Source: Comamonadaceae bacterium (GTDB taxonomy: Bacteria > Pseudomonadota > Gammaproteobacteria > Burkholderiales > Burkholderiaceae_C). Taken from it: a stretch of 9,524 nucleotides of DNA. This document shows, in pieces, positions 1 to 8,351 of the stretch (within the stretch, counting starts at the first letter, position 1; every line of letters begins with the position of its first letter). A program made the translations under genes and the position numbers. The notes under the pieces were generated by a model, which saw only the letters and a program-made list of their open reading frames with translations, was not told where the DNA came from and made no database searches. Where the stretch lies: assembly GCA_947494405.1 (NCBI GenBank), contig CANLWQ010000058.1, positions 1 to 9,524 on the forward strand. The letters run 5' to 3'.

Positions 1-851
1 ATCATGCGCCACACAAAGGGGGTGAAGATGAGTTGCATGGCGAGTTCCATCTTGCCGCCAGGCACCACCACCGTGTTGGCGCGGGACATGAAAGAGTCGT
101 TGATCATGTTGAGCAAGTAAGGGAAGTCGATGCCCTTGGGGTTGGCAAATCGGATGAGCACAAAGCTTTCATCAGGTGCGGGAATCTCACGTGCAATAAA
201 CGGGTTGGAAGTGTCTACGCAAGGCACGCGCTGAAAATTCACATGGGTGTGGGCGAATTGCGGGCAGATGTAGTTCACATAGTCGGGCATGCGGCGCAAA
301 ATCGTGTCGGTGACCGCCTCGGTAGAGTAGCCGCGCTTGGACTTATCGCGCCAAAGTTTTTGTATCCACTCCAAGTTAATGACCGGCACCACGCCAATCA
401 GCAAGTCGGGGTGTTGTGCAATATTCACCTCGGGCGTGACCACTGCGCCGTGCAGACCTTCGTAAAACAACAAATCTGTGTTGCTGGGCACATCTTCCCA
501 AGGCGTGAAAGTGCCAGGCTCTTGTTTATAGGGCGCAGCTTCTTCATGGTCATGCAAATATTTACGCTGCTTGCCCATACCGGTTTGTGCATAGCTGCGA
601 AACAGGGTTTCGAGTTCGGCAAATAAATTGGTGCTGGGGCCGAAATGGCTGAAGTTTTTATCGCCCTGTTTTTCAGCTTCAGCAGCTTTTTTGCGCATTT
701 CTAAGCGGTCATAGCGGTGGAAACTGTCGCCTTCAATGACGGCAGCTTTCACGCTTTCACGGCGAAAAATATTCTCGAAGGTACGCGTCACCGAAGTGGT
801 GCCGGCGCCGGATGAACCCGTGATGGCAATGATGGGATGTTTGACAGACAT
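1..851 (-). CDS. cbbP: Phosphoribulokinase, class I (3' end cut by window edge)
   Basis: Phosphorylates ribulose 5-phosphate with ATP to make RuBP, the Rubisco substrate, in the cytoplasm. I translated the minus strand from the ATG at 851: 283 codons are present. The N-terminus has the P-loop GSSGAGTT at residues 12-19. Residues known as catalytic or substrate-binding in the Rhodobacter enzyme fall at the same numbers here: D42, H45 and R49 in GDSFHRYDR, E131 in FYEGLHG, K165, R168 and D169 in QKLWRDK. The family is about 290 residues long in proteobacteria, so only some ten C-terminal residues are missing; the frame is open to base 1. The start lies 32 bases after the cbbF stop and has only a weak ribosome site (GAAAGA). 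It is the last visible gene of the cbb operon; whether more cbb genes follow cannot be seen. This is the octameric NADH-regulated bacterial type by family knowledge, not the plant type. Confidence 0.96.
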   Translation of the reverse strand, partial: MSVKHPIIAITGSSGAGTTSVTRTFENIFRRESVKAAVIEGDSFHRYDRLEMRKKAAEAEKQGDKNFSHFGPSTNLFAELETLFRSYAQTGMGKQRKYLHDHEEAAPYKQEPGTFTPWEDVPSNTDLLFYEGLHGAVVTPEVNIAQHPDLLIGVVPVINLEWIQKLWRDKSKRGYSTEAVTDTILRRMPDYVNYICPQFAHTHVNFQRVPCVDTSNPFIAREIPAPDESFVLIRFANPKGIDFPYLLNMINDSFMSRANTVVVPGGKMELAMQLIFTPFVWRM

Positions 852-883
852 TTTTATCTTTCGCTCAAAAGGTGTGCAGGGGT

Positions 884-1978
884 TTAAGCCCGAAACAAGG
901 TGCGTTCTGCAAACAAGGGGTTGTCGATCTCGCGAGTAGCGGGTTCGCTGTGATAGCGCTCAATGCGCTCGACTTCATTTTTAGAGCCAAACACCAAGCC
1001 TATGCGCTGATGCAAACCAGTGGGTGTGACACTCAACATAGGTTCGCGCCCCGTGCTGGCGCGCCCACCGGCTTGTTCCATGATCATGCCAATCGGATTG
1101 GCTTCATACAGCAGGCGCAAGCGCCCTGGCTTGCTTGGGTCTTTGGTGTCGCGGGGATACATGAAGACACCGCCGCGCATCAAGATGCGATGGGCTTCCG
1201 CCACCATGGAAGCAATCCAGCGCATATTGAAGTCTTTGCCTCTCTCGCCCGACTTGCCTGCCAAACATTCGTCCACATAGCGTTTGATGGGCGGCTCCCA
1301 GAAACGGCTGTTGGAGGCGTTGATGGCAAATTCTTGGGTGTCAGCGGGGACTTGTAAATTGGAATGGGTGAGCATGAACTCGCCCAAGTTGGGCTCCAGC
1401 GTGAAAGCAGAAACCCCGTTGCCCACGGTCAACACCAACATGGTGGTGGGGCCGTACAAGGCATAGCCCGCTGCCAACTGGGTGGCTCCGGCTTGTAAAA
1501 AATCTGATTCCACCAAGTCGCGACCGCTGTCGATGGCGTCTTGGGGTGCACGCAAGATGGAAAAAATACTGCCCACAGACACATTGACGTCGATATTGGA
1601 GGAGCCGTCGAGTGGATCGAACACCAGCAGGTATTTACCTCGCGGGAATTTACCCGGAATTTGGTATGGGTCGGTCATCTCTTCGGAGGCCATGCCAGCC
1701 AAATGACCCGCCCATTCGTTCACCCGTATGAACAGTTCGTTACTCAACACATCGAGTTTTTTCTGGGTTTCACCCTGCACATTGATGGCACCACCTTCTT
1801 GTGCGGCATGGTCGCCATACAAGCCGCCCAACTCCCCCATGGCCACGGCGCGAGCGATGGCTTTGCAAGCCAAGGCCACATCCAAAATCAATGCATTGAA
1901 TTCGCCTTTGGAATCGGGAAAGCGGCGACGTTCTTCAATCAGGTATTGGGTCAGCGTGCTGCGTTGGCGTAAGGGCAT
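884..1978 (-). CDS. cbbF: Class I fructose-1,6-bisphosphatase of the Calvin cycle operon
   Basis: Hydrolyses fructose 1,6-bisphosphate to fructose 6-phosphate, a regeneration step of the Calvin cycle and also of gluconeogenesis. The 364-residue protein carries the class I signatures in order: the metal-binding acidic pair in SEE at 98-100, the [11 protein letters not shown] metal and phosphate motif at 120-130 (D121, D124), the NSRFWEP segment at 223-229, [12 protein letters not shown] at 253-264, and [15 protein letters not shown] at 291-305 with the metal ligand E301. Its length is larger than Escherichia coli Fbp (about 332) and matches the cbbF products of beta-proteobacterial cbb operons as I remember them. 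The ATG is preceded by GGAG with a 5-base spacer, which fixes the start. It follows cbbY by 16 bases and precedes cbbP by 32. Activity on sedoheptulose 1,7-bisphosphate is likely for the cbb-type enzyme, but that is inference. Confidence 0.96.
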   Translation of the reverse strand: MPLRQRSTLTQYLIEERRRFPDSKGEFNALILDVALACKAIARAVAMGELGGLYGDHAAQEGGAINVQGETQKKLDVLSNELFIRVNEWAGHLAGMASEEMTDPYQIPGKFPRGKYLLVFDPLDGSSNIDVNVSVGSIFSILRAPQDAIDSGRDLVESDFLQAGATQLAAGYALYGPTTMLVLTVGNGVSAFTLEPNLGEFMLTHSNLQVPADTQEFAINASNSRFWEPPIKRYVDECLAGKSGERGKDFNMRWIASMVAEAHRILMRGGVFMYPRDTKDPSKPGRLRLLYEANPIGMIMEQAGGRASTGREPMLSVTPTGLHQRIGLVFGSKNEVERIERYHSEPATREIDNPLFAERTLFRA

Positions 1979-1994
1979 AGGTTCTCCGTGATTT

Positions 1995-2708
1995 TTATTG
2001 TTGATGCCATGTGTGAAGTTGCTCTACGCTGATGCCGCCAAGGTCAGGCAACACTTGCAATGCCCCCGAAAAATCATGGTGTGCCGTGAACCGGTTTTGG
2101 GTGATGAGGGTCTTCAGCCCTGCAGCCATTGCCGCGCGCAAACCATTGGATGAGTCTTCAATGGCCAAACATTGGCCTGAGGGCAAACCCAGTCGCGCCA
2201 AGGTTTGCACATACACCTGAGGATGAGGTTTTTTCTTCGGCGCGGTAGATGCGTCTTCTATCACCACAAACAGGTCTTTCCAGTCGGGGCCAATGGCATT
2301 GCGAAGCAGCACGGCAATATTGACCGGCGAGGTGGTGGTGGCAATGGCCAAACGCAAACCCTGCTTGTGCGCGCTGTGAATGATGTCTAGCACGCCCGGG
2401 CGCAGTTTGACCGCGCCGCTTTGCACCGCGCTCTCATAGGCTGCGGTTTTCAATGCATGTAAGTGCTCTATGGTGTCTGTCAAACCTGAGCCCACAATGT
2501 CTTTCATGGTTGGGTGCACCTGTTTCCAGTAGTGCGTCATGCGCTCTTTGCCACCCGATATTTCCAACAATTGGGTATACAAAGCCTCATCCCAATGCCA
2601 GTCTAGGCCTTGGTCTGCGAATGCGTGATTGAACGCTTGCAAATGAACGCTTTCGGTGTCGGCCAAGGTGCCGTCCACATCAAAGATCAGTGCTTGTAAT
2701 GTGCTCAT
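1995..2708 (-). CDS. cbbY: CbbY, HAD-family phosphatase (xylulose-1,5-bisphosphate phosphatase)
   Basis: A 237-residue haloacid-dehalogenase phosphatase with a helical cap (subfamily IA). The four HAD motifs are visible: FDVDGT at 9-14 with nucleophile D10 and acid/base D12, the TTTS segment at 124-127, the conserved lysine within KKK at 158-160 before PHP, and IEDSSNG at 183-189 with the metal-binding acids E184 and D185. The cap contains SGGKER at 51-56, as in Rhodobacter CbbY. CbbY proteins encoded just after cbbX in red-type operons remove xylulose 1,5-bisphosphate, a Rubisco misfire product that blocks the active site; this is known for the Rhodobacter protein and inferred here. The start is two bases after the cbbX stop (TAA-GT-ATG), so translation is probably coupled. 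The alternative is phosphoglycolate phosphatase (CbbZ), a related HAD enzyme; position and cap motif favour CbbY. Confidence 0.88.
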   Translation of the reverse strand: MSTLQALIFDVDGTLADTESVHLQAFNHAFADQGLDWHWDEALYTQLLEISGGKERMTHYWKQVHPTMKDIVGSGLTDTIEHLHALKTAAYESAVQSGAVKLRPGVLDIIHSAHKQGLRLAIATTTSPVNIAVLLRNAIGPDWKDLFVVIEDASTAPKKKPHPQVYVQTLARLGLPSGQCLAIEDSSNGLRAAMAAGLKTLITQNRFTAHHDFSGALQVLPDLGGISVEQLHTWHQQ

Positions 2709-2710
2709 AC

Positions 2711-3688
2711 TTAAGGCCTGGGGGTTTGAAAAACACGGCTGGCCAATATATCTTCAGCGCACAAAGTACTCAAGTCGGCGGCGCTTAATTCTTTATCGGG
2801 CTGGGAAAACAATCGGCTGGCTTGGCGCAAACGTGCCCGCTCTAGGGCATTGCGAATACTTCGCGCATTGGCGAAGTGCGGTTGCTGCATGCGCAGCTGT
2901 ATGTATTTTTCAAATGCAGCATGTGCACCTGTGTCCATGCTGTAGTGTTGTTCTGTCAACATACGTCCAGCAATTTCTGACAACTCTGTAGGCGCGTAAT
3001 CTGGAAACTCGATGTGGTGGGCAATACGGGAATTCATACCAGGGTTGGACTGAAAAAACGTGCCCATGCGGTCTTTGTAACCGGCCAATATCACCACCAA
3101 ATCGTCGCGCTGGTTTTCCATGACCTGAAGCAATATTTCAATCGCCTCTTGACCGTAGTCGCGTTCGTTTTCGGGGCGGTATAAATAGTAAGCCTCGTCA
3201 ATGAACAGCACACCACCCATGGCTTTTTTCAAAACCTCTTTTGTTTTAGGTGCGGTGTGACCAATGTACTGGCCGACTAAATCGTCGCGTGTGACCGCCA
3301 CCAAATGGCCACTGCGCACATAGCCTAAGCGGTGCAGGATTTGCGCCATTCGCATGGCAACAGTGGTTTTGCCTGTGCCTGGGTTGCCAGTGAAACTCAT
3401 ATGCAATGACGGCGCGGTAGACGCTAAGCCCAAATTGCGTCTGAGCCTGTCAATCACCAATAAAGCCGCGATATCGCGCATGCGGGTTTTGACCGGCAAC
3501 AACCCCACCAATTCTTTATCAAGCTCGTCCAAGATCGACGTGACCTGAGAGCCCGCCAACACCTGCGCGACAGTGCGCTCCCCCGTGTCGTCTGTTTTGC
3601 CGACCGCGCTCAATGCGCGTTCGGGTGTGTCATTGACAGTGGATTGCGCGTTTTTCACGCCAGGCAGGTTGTAGGCAGGGCTGTTCAT
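2711..3688 (-). CDS. cbbX: CbbX, AAA+ red-type Rubisco activase
   Basis: A ring-forming AAA+ ATPase that frees inhibited form IC Rubisco by pulling on the C-terminal tail of the large subunit, with RuBP as activator (known for Rhodobacter CbbX). The 325-residue protein shows Walker [10 protein letters not shown] at 101-109, the pore-loop segment [12 protein letters not shown] at 140-151, Walker B VLFIDEA at 160-166, the sensor 1 region ILAGY at 200-204, [12 protein letters not shown] around R221, and the sensor 2 region [20 protein letters not shown] at 271-290. The first roughly 45 residues are polar, variable and probably disordered; the conserved part begins near [18 protein letters not shown]. 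The ATG lies 12 bases after the cbbS stop codon begins and in the same frame. No clear ribosome site precedes it, so coupling to cbbS is likely. GTG at residue 43 is a possible but less likely later start. Confidence 0.95.
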   Translation of the reverse strand: MNSPAYNLPGVKNAQSTVNDTPERALSAVGKTDDTGERTVAQVLAGSQVTSILDELDKELVGLLPVKTRMRDIAALLVIDRLRRNLGLASTAPSLHMSFTGNPGTGKTTVAMRMAQILHRLGYVRSGHLVAVTRDDLVGQYIGHTAPKTKEVLKKAMGGVLFIDEAYYLYRPENERDYGQEAIEILLQVMENQRDDLVVILAGYKDRMGTFFQSNPGMNSRIAHHIEFPDYAPTELSEIAGRMLTEQHYSMDTGAHAAFEKYIQLRMQQPHFANARSIRNALERARLRQASRLFSQPDKELSAADLSTLCAEDILASRVFQTPRP

Positions 3689-3697
3689 AACAAAGAA

Positions 3698-4138
3698 TTA
3701 TTTGCTGTAGCGGTTGTTTTCAGGCTTGTCGAGAGCGTAGCCATGCGTGGTGTAGCGCAAGCTGCGACCACTCATTTCTTGACGATCTAAACGGAAACCA
3801 GGTTCGTTGGCTGGGCGGTTAACGATGAAGCTCATGGCCACCGATTCAACACCACGGGTGGAGTCGAATGCCATCAAACGGATGTAATGGTTGGGGAAGG
3901 TTTTGCGGCAGTTGTTCACTTCCATCAACACACCCGCGGGGTCTTCCAGATCGAACATAGGCATGCCAAACATGTCCCAGTAAGTATTGCGTGGATGCGC
4001 GTCATCGGTGTATTCCACGCTCCACGCGTAGCCTTTGGTCAAGCCGTATTTGATTTGCAGGCTGATTTCAGCGTCGGTGAGTTCGGGCAAGAAACTGAAT
4101 TGTCCTTGAGTGATTTTGCCAGTCGGGTTGGTCAACAT
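3698..4138 (-). CDS. cbbS: Rubisco small subunit, red-type (form IC)
   Basis: Small subunit of the L8S8 Rubisco hexadecamer, capping the large-subunit core. The 146-residue protein begins [20 protein letters not shown], has the hallmark [21 protein letters not shown] region (31-51), [14 protein letters not shown] (54-67) and the core [20 protein letters not shown] (73-92). It ends in the extension from about residue 113 to 146 ([22 protein letters not shown]) that forms the C-terminal beta hairpin typical of form IC and ID small subunits and absent from green-type ones. This length and tail, with the neighbouring cbbX, place it firmly in the red lineage. The ATG is preceded by AGAGGAG eight bases upstream, a strong site fitting high expression. 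It starts 18 bases after the cbbL stop. Confidence 0.97.
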   Translation of the reverse strand: MLTNPTGKITQGQFSFLPELTDAEISLQIKYGLTKGYAWSVEYTDDAHPRNTYWDMFGMPMFDLEDPAGVLMEVNNCRKTFPNHYIRLMAFDSTRGVESVAMSFIVNRPANEPGFRLDRQEMSGRSLRYTTHGYALDKPENNRYSK

Positions 4139-4156
4139 AATGTGTGCTCCTCTTGA

Positions 4157-5644
<1,488 letters not shown>

Positions 5645-5652
<8 letters not shown>

Positions 5653-5673
5653 TTAAAAAGAGCTTAGAGATAA
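5645..5673 (-). promoter_or_regulatory. Candidate cbbL operon promoter
   Basis: In the cbbL direction a -10-like TATATC (5650 to 5645) follows a poor -35-like TTATCT (5673 to 5668) at 17 bases. The predicted start near 5638 would give a leader of about 24 bases carrying the AAAGGAG site. A weak -35 overlapping the CTTA-GAGA-TAAG dyad is what one expects of a promoter that needs activation by CbbR. Hexamer matches are short, so this is a candidate only. Confidence 0.4.
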
Positions 5674-5674
5674 G
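5663..5674. promoter_or_regulatory. Perfect dyad CTTA-GAGA-TAAG, probable CbbR site
   Basis: The four outer bases on each side are exact inverted copies around a 4-base centre. In the cbbL direction the same bases with their left neighbours form TTA-N8-TAA, resembling the TTA/TAA half-sites described for CbbR operators in other bacteria. It lies over the -35 position of the candidate cbbL promoter. Confidence 0.45.
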
Positions 5675-5715
5675 TAAATTCACATTTTCAGATGATTCAC
5701 TTCAGCTTTTCTTAA

Positions 5716-6651
5716 TTGAAAAACGTCACCTTCCGTCAATTGCGGGTGTTTAACGCTGTCGCCCGCCACCTGAGTTTCGCCAAAGCGGCCGAAATTCTGC
5801 ATGTGTCTGCGCCCGCAATTACCATGCAGATCAAGGAGTTAGAAGCTGAAGTGGGCATGCCCTTGTTCGAGCGCCAAGGCCGAAAAGTGTCTCTGACCAC
5901 CAGCGGCGAGTACCTGCTGGTTTACGCCCGCAAAATGCTCGCCCTGCTTAAAGATGCCGAAGATGCCGCGGCCCGATTGCAGCGCATAGAAACCGGAAAA
6001 CTGACCATAGGCATGGTTGACACCACCACTTACTTCATTCCCGCTTTACTCAGCAAGTTTTTAAAAGAGCACGAGGGTATTGAGTTGGCGCTGAATGTGG
6101 GCAACCGCAGTGAGTTGATTCAAGCTTTGCAAAACAGTGAGGTCGACATCGCCATCATGGGCAGCCCGCCGTCTGAGATTTCTGTGCGCGCCGAGCCTTT
6201 TGCGGCCAACCCTTTGGTGTTTGTGGCCTCCCCCGAACACCCCTTGGCTGGTGAGTCTGGCCTACAGGCTGAGGATTTGCGTCAGCAGTCTTTCATCGTG
6301 CGCGAACCTGGCTCAGGTACGCGAAGCGCCATGGAGTCTTTCTTTACGCAAGCGCGTTTTCAGCCGCGTTTTTCGATGCAGTTAAAAAGCAATGACGCTA
6401 TCAAACAAGCGGTGAAAGCGAATTTGGGTTTGAGTTTTTTATCACTGCATACCATAGGCTTGGAATTGCAGGCCAAGCAATTATCTATTTTGGATGTGCG
6501 AGGTTCACCTGTGGTTCGGGCTTGGCATGTGGTTCATGCACTGTCAAAGTTGCTGTCGCCTGCAGCAGAAGCGTTTAGATACTTTGTGCTCGAGCATGCC
6601 GAAAGCGATTTGGCCGCGCAGTTCGGTGAGTTGCGGCAACCCAAAACCTAA
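5716..6651 (+). CDS. cbbR: CbbR, LysR-type regulator of the cbb operon (TTG start)
   Basis: Transcription factor that normally activates the divergent cbb operon in response to metabolites such as RuBP, PEP or NADPH (known for the family; the ligand here is unknown). The 311-residue protein has the N-terminal winged helix-turn-helix at about 6-62 (FRQLRVFNAVARHLSFAKAA, then SAPAITMQIKELE and GMPLFERQGRKVSLT), a linker helix rich in alanine and glutamate to about 92, and a LysR substrate-binding domain from KLTIGMVDTTTYFIPALL (95-112) to about 296. REPGSGTR at 196-203 is the usual effector-cleft segment. The start must be TTG at 5716: an in-frame TAA lies immediately before it (5713-5715), and any later start would cut the DNA-binding domain. 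No Shine-Dalgarno sequence precedes it, suggesting low expression. Its stop is 4 bases from the CCA end of the converging tRNA-Arg gene. Confidence 0.93.
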   Translation: MKNVTFRQLRVFNAVARHLSFAKAAEILHVSAPAITMQIKELEAEVGMPLFERQGRKVSLTTSGEYLLVYARKMLALLKDAEDAAARLQRIETGKLTIGMVDTTTYFIPALLSKFLKEHEGIELALNVGNRSELIQALQNSEVDIAIMGSPPSEISVRAEPFAANPLVFVASPEHPLAGESGLQAEDLRQQSFIVREPGSGTRSAMESFFTQARFQPRFSMQLKSNDAIKQAVKANLGLSFLSLHTIGLELQAKQLSILDVRGSPVVRAWHVVHALSKLLSPAAEAFRYFVLEHAESDLAAQFGELRQPKT

Positions 6652-6655
6652 AAGG

Positions 6656-6731
6656 TGGTGCGGCTGGCGGGGATCGAACCCACGACCCTTGGCTTCGGAG
6701 GCCAATACTCTATCCACTGAGCTACAGCCGC
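6656..6731 (-). tRNA. tRNA-Arg (anticodon CCG), CCA encoded
   Basis: The minus strand folds into a complete cloverleaf: acceptor stem GCGGCTG (6731-6725) with CAGCCGC (6666-6660), D-arm GCTC/GAGT, anticodon stem TTGGC/GCCAA with loop CTCCGAA, and T-arm GTGGG-TTCGATC-CCCGC with one G-U pair. The anticodon CCG (plus strand 6696-6698) reads the arginine codon CGG. The discriminator base is A (6659) and the 3' CCA is encoded (6656-6658). The mature part without CCA is 73 bases. A -10-like TACAAT ends 9 bases upstream of the 5' end (6746 to 6741), but I see no convincing -35. No clear terminator follows; transcription would run into the 3' end of cbbR in antisense. Confidence 0.97.
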
Positions 6732-6765
6732 ATGGCGTCTATTGTAGGTGTCGCTATTTGTCAGC

Positions 6766-6793
6766 TTGGTATCAGTGTGCTGCTGGCTATAAT
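6766..6793 (+). promoter_or_regulatory. Sigma70-type promoter of the cytochrome c gene
   Basis: A perfect -10 TATAAT (6788-6793) is preceded at 16 bases by TTGGTA (6766-6771), four of six matches to the -35 consensus. Transcription would start near 6800, leaving a leader of about 25 bases before the ATG at 6825. It lies in the 93-base spacer between the tRNA-Arg 5' end and the cytochrome start, back to back with the tRNA promoter. Confidence 0.65.
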
Positions 6794-6824
6794 TTCTGTT
6801 TACTTGTACACACAGAAAGTCCTT

Positions 6825-7325
6825 ATGAGCGACAACCACGAAGAAGCACATACCGGCCCCATCAAAACCCCCAAGTCTTTTGCTTGGCTGGTTTTTTTGT
6901 CTTTTGTAGGACCTATTTTCATCATCATCGGTTTGGTGAATTATGTGGTGTCGCAAACCAAGCCTTCGGCGGGTGCTGCGCCTACAGCTGAATCGGTGGC
7001 TGCACGAATTCAAAAAGTCGGTGCTGTGCAGGTGCGAGACGCCAACCGCCCGCTTAAAGCGGGTGAAGATGTGTACAAAGCGCAATGTGCTGCTTGCCAT
7101 GCTGCAGGTTTGGCGGGCTCCCCCAAGGTGGGCGACAAAACCGCTTGGTCACCTCGCATCAAAACAGGCTATGAGGCATTGCTTAACTCCGCACTCAAAG
7201 GCAAGAATGCCATGGGTGCGCAAGGTGGTGGAGAACATAACGACACTGAAATTGGACGCGCTGTGGTGTACATGGCCAATGCCAGTGGCGCCAAGTTTGC
7301 CGAGCCCGCAGCCCCTGCCAATTGA
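6825..7325 (+). CDS. Membrane-anchored monoheme cytochrome c (cytochrome c5 family)
   Basis: Electron carrier held on the periplasmic face of the inner membrane. The 166-residue protein has a short polar N-terminus, one membrane segment at about 19-43 (FAWLVFLSFVGPIFIIIGLV) with no obvious cleavage site, an alanine/proline-rich linker, and a heme domain from about 75. The heme site is CAACH at 88-92 and M130 in NAMGAQGGG is the likely sixth iron ligand; GRAVVYMAN at 144-152 is the C-terminal helix of the c5 type. The cysteine pair that some c5 proteins carry after the methionine is absent. I chose the ATG at 6825: the frame is open back to an ATG at 6732, but the TATAAT promoter lies between the two. 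It is followed by an intrinsic terminator. The partner oxidase or reductase cannot be told from the context. Confidence 0.88.
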   Translation: MSDNHEEAHTGPIKTPKSFAWLVFLSFVGPIFIIIGLVNYVVSQTKPSAGAAPTAESVAARIQKVGAVQVRDANRPLKAGEDVYKAQCAACHAAGLAGSPKVGDKTAWSPRIKTGYEALLNSALKGKNAMGAQGGGEHNDTEIGRAVVYMANASGAKFAEPAAPAN

Positions 7326-7342
7326 TTTTTTCTCTCTGTCCC

Positions 7343-7370
7343 AAACCGGCTCAAGCAGCCGGTTTTTTTT
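7343..7370 (+). terminator. Rho-independent terminator of the cytochrome c gene
   Basis: A 9-base-pair stem AAACCGGCT / AGCCGGTTT with a 5-base loop CAAGC is followed by an unbroken T run to 7370, starting 17 bases after the stop codon. It overlaps the last codons of the converging gene that ends at 7351. Read on the minus strand the hairpin is followed by only three T and then GGG, so it should work mainly rightward. Confidence 0.9.
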
Positions 7371-7887
7371 CGCCTTGGGCTGGACTGAGGACATAGCCAT
7401 AGTCGGCTGCAAGTTGGGTTGACAACACCTCTTTAGGATTCCAGCGCTTGTCTTCTATGGCTTGTGCAGCCCACCATATGTCCATGCTGTGGATCAGGCC
7501 CAAGCCTTTATAGGTGAGGGCATAGAGGCGGCCATTCTCATCCACCAAGCACTCCAACATCTCCAGCACTTGGGCATGCATGGTTGTCAGTTGGCCGTTG
7601 TCTTGAACCCGCCAAACAAACGGGGTTGACTGCAGTTCTACATAAACGCATTGGGGGCCGTTTTGAAAATACCAACGCCCTTCTTCGTCGCACTGGTAAT
7701 TTCGCTCGATGAATTCAATCAGTTTGGTGTGGTTCAGTTTGCTGCCCTTGGCGACAGTAAATCCACCCAGGGCTTGCACCGCATCGTCTCGCATGTACCA
7801 ATCGCCTCGGTCGTCAAAACCCAACCAGCCAAAGCATGCGGGCACCTGCGGCCATTTGGCCATGGCAAGTTTGACGATGTCATCCAT
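7351..7887 (-). CDS. Tryptophan-rich protein of unknown function downstream of the atp operon
   Basis: I do not recognise a function. The 178-residue protein is soluble by appearance, with no signal peptide or membrane segment. It opens MDDIVKLAMAKWPQVPACFGWLGFDDRGDWYMRD and has a core RWYFQNGPQCVYVELQ (71-86) followed by PFVWRV; eight tryptophans are spread through it. A similar opening occurs, as I recall, in a conserved hypothetical family of beta-proteobacteria, but I cannot give a reliable family number. The C-terminus (GEKKPAA) is encoded by the bases of the converging cytochrome terminator. It starts 11 bases after the upstream NTF2-like gene with no strong ribosome site, so it probably belongs to the atpDC transcript. 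The complete frame, conserved-looking motifs and operon spacing make it a real gene. Confidence 0.8.
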   Translation of the reverse strand: MDDIVKLAMAKWPQVPACFGWLGFDDRGDWYMRDDAVQALGGFTVAKGSKLNHTKLIEFIERNYQCDEEGRWYFQNGPQCVYVELQSTPFVWRVQDNGQLTTMHAQVLEMLECLVDENGRLYALTYKGLGLIHSMDIWWAAQAIEDKRWNPKEVLSTQLAADYGYVLSPAQGEKKPAA

Positions 7888-7898
7888 CTGCTTAAAGC

Positions 7899-8348
7899 CT
7901 AATGCAGTAGGGTGGGTGTGTCGAGATCGGCGTGAATTTCGGCAGGCGTGCCTGGGCTGGCATGGTGGGCCACCATGCGCCAGCCTTCAGCGGTACGCAT
8001 ATACACATTGGTGGAAGTGACGAAAGCGACTTGCGTGCCTTCCGAGGTGTGGATCTCCACCCGCTCAATTAAATTGTGAACCGCACTGGTAATGGTTTCT
8101 AACTTATGCATGCGCTCAGGAAATGAGCGTATGGGACCATGGCTGAACATTTGTTCAAACGAATTGCGAATTGCCACCGCGCCAATCAAGCGAGGACCGC
8201 CTGGGTGCACACACACCATGTCTTCTTCATTGGCCCAACAGGCCATCAGGCGCTCAATATCGCCGGCTTGCAAAGCCTCATAAAACGCAGTCTCTACCTC
8301 GTCGGCGGAACCGCCTACGGTGGCTGCGCGCAAATGAGGCTTAGACAA
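7899..8348 (-). CDS. SnoaL/NTF2-like small protein (TTG start)
   Basis: A 149-residue protein of the cone-fold NTF2/SnoaL group, a family that holds isomerases, hydrolases and simple binding proteins; no activity can be assigned. Typical features are the first helix EVETAFYEALQAGDIERLMACWANEEDMVCVHPGG (17-51), a middle RNSFEQMF helix (61-68), and paired C-terminal strands TQVAFVTSTNVYMRTAEGWRMVAHHASPG (105-133). The only early start in frame is TTG at 8348 (a second TTG at residue 6 is possible; the first internal ATG, at residue 35, would remove the first helix). It begins three bases after the atpC stop (TAA-ACC-TTG) with no ribosome site, so coupling to atpC is likely. Confidence 0.82.
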   Translation of the reverse strand: MSKPHLRAATVGGSADEVETAFYEALQAGDIERLMACWANEEDMVCVHPGGPRLIGAVAIRNSFEQMFSHGPIRSFPERMHKLETITSAVHNLIERVEIHTSEGTQVAFVTSTNVYMRTAEGWRMVAHHASPGTPAEIHADLDTPTLLH

Positions 8349-8351
8349 GGT

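Noticed and set aside
33..626. Long open frame on the plus strand opposite cbbP (also 872-1357 and 1541-1972 opposite cbbF, and 4209-4897 opposite cbbL).
   Set aside because: They lie wholly antisense to genes with full catalytic motifs, have no ribosome sites or recognisable domains, and are expected shadows of codon bias in conserved genes.
6646..6656. Small hairpin ACCT-AAA-AGGT as a terminator for tRNA-Arg or cbbR.
   Set aside because: Only four base pairs, overlaps the CCA end, and has a short T run on the minus strand only; too weak to call.
6732..6824. Upstream ATG at 6732 that would add 31 residues to the cytochrome c.
   Set aside because: The extension covers the TATAAT promoter and begins at the base after the tRNA 5' end; the protein from 6825 starts properly with a polar head and a membrane anchor.
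6494..7100. Open frames on both strands running across the tRNA gene, with WRGSNPRPLASEA-type or AVAQWIEYWPPKPRVVGS-type peptides.
   Set aside because: These peptides are the familiar false translations of a tRNA gene; the cloverleaf explains the sequence.
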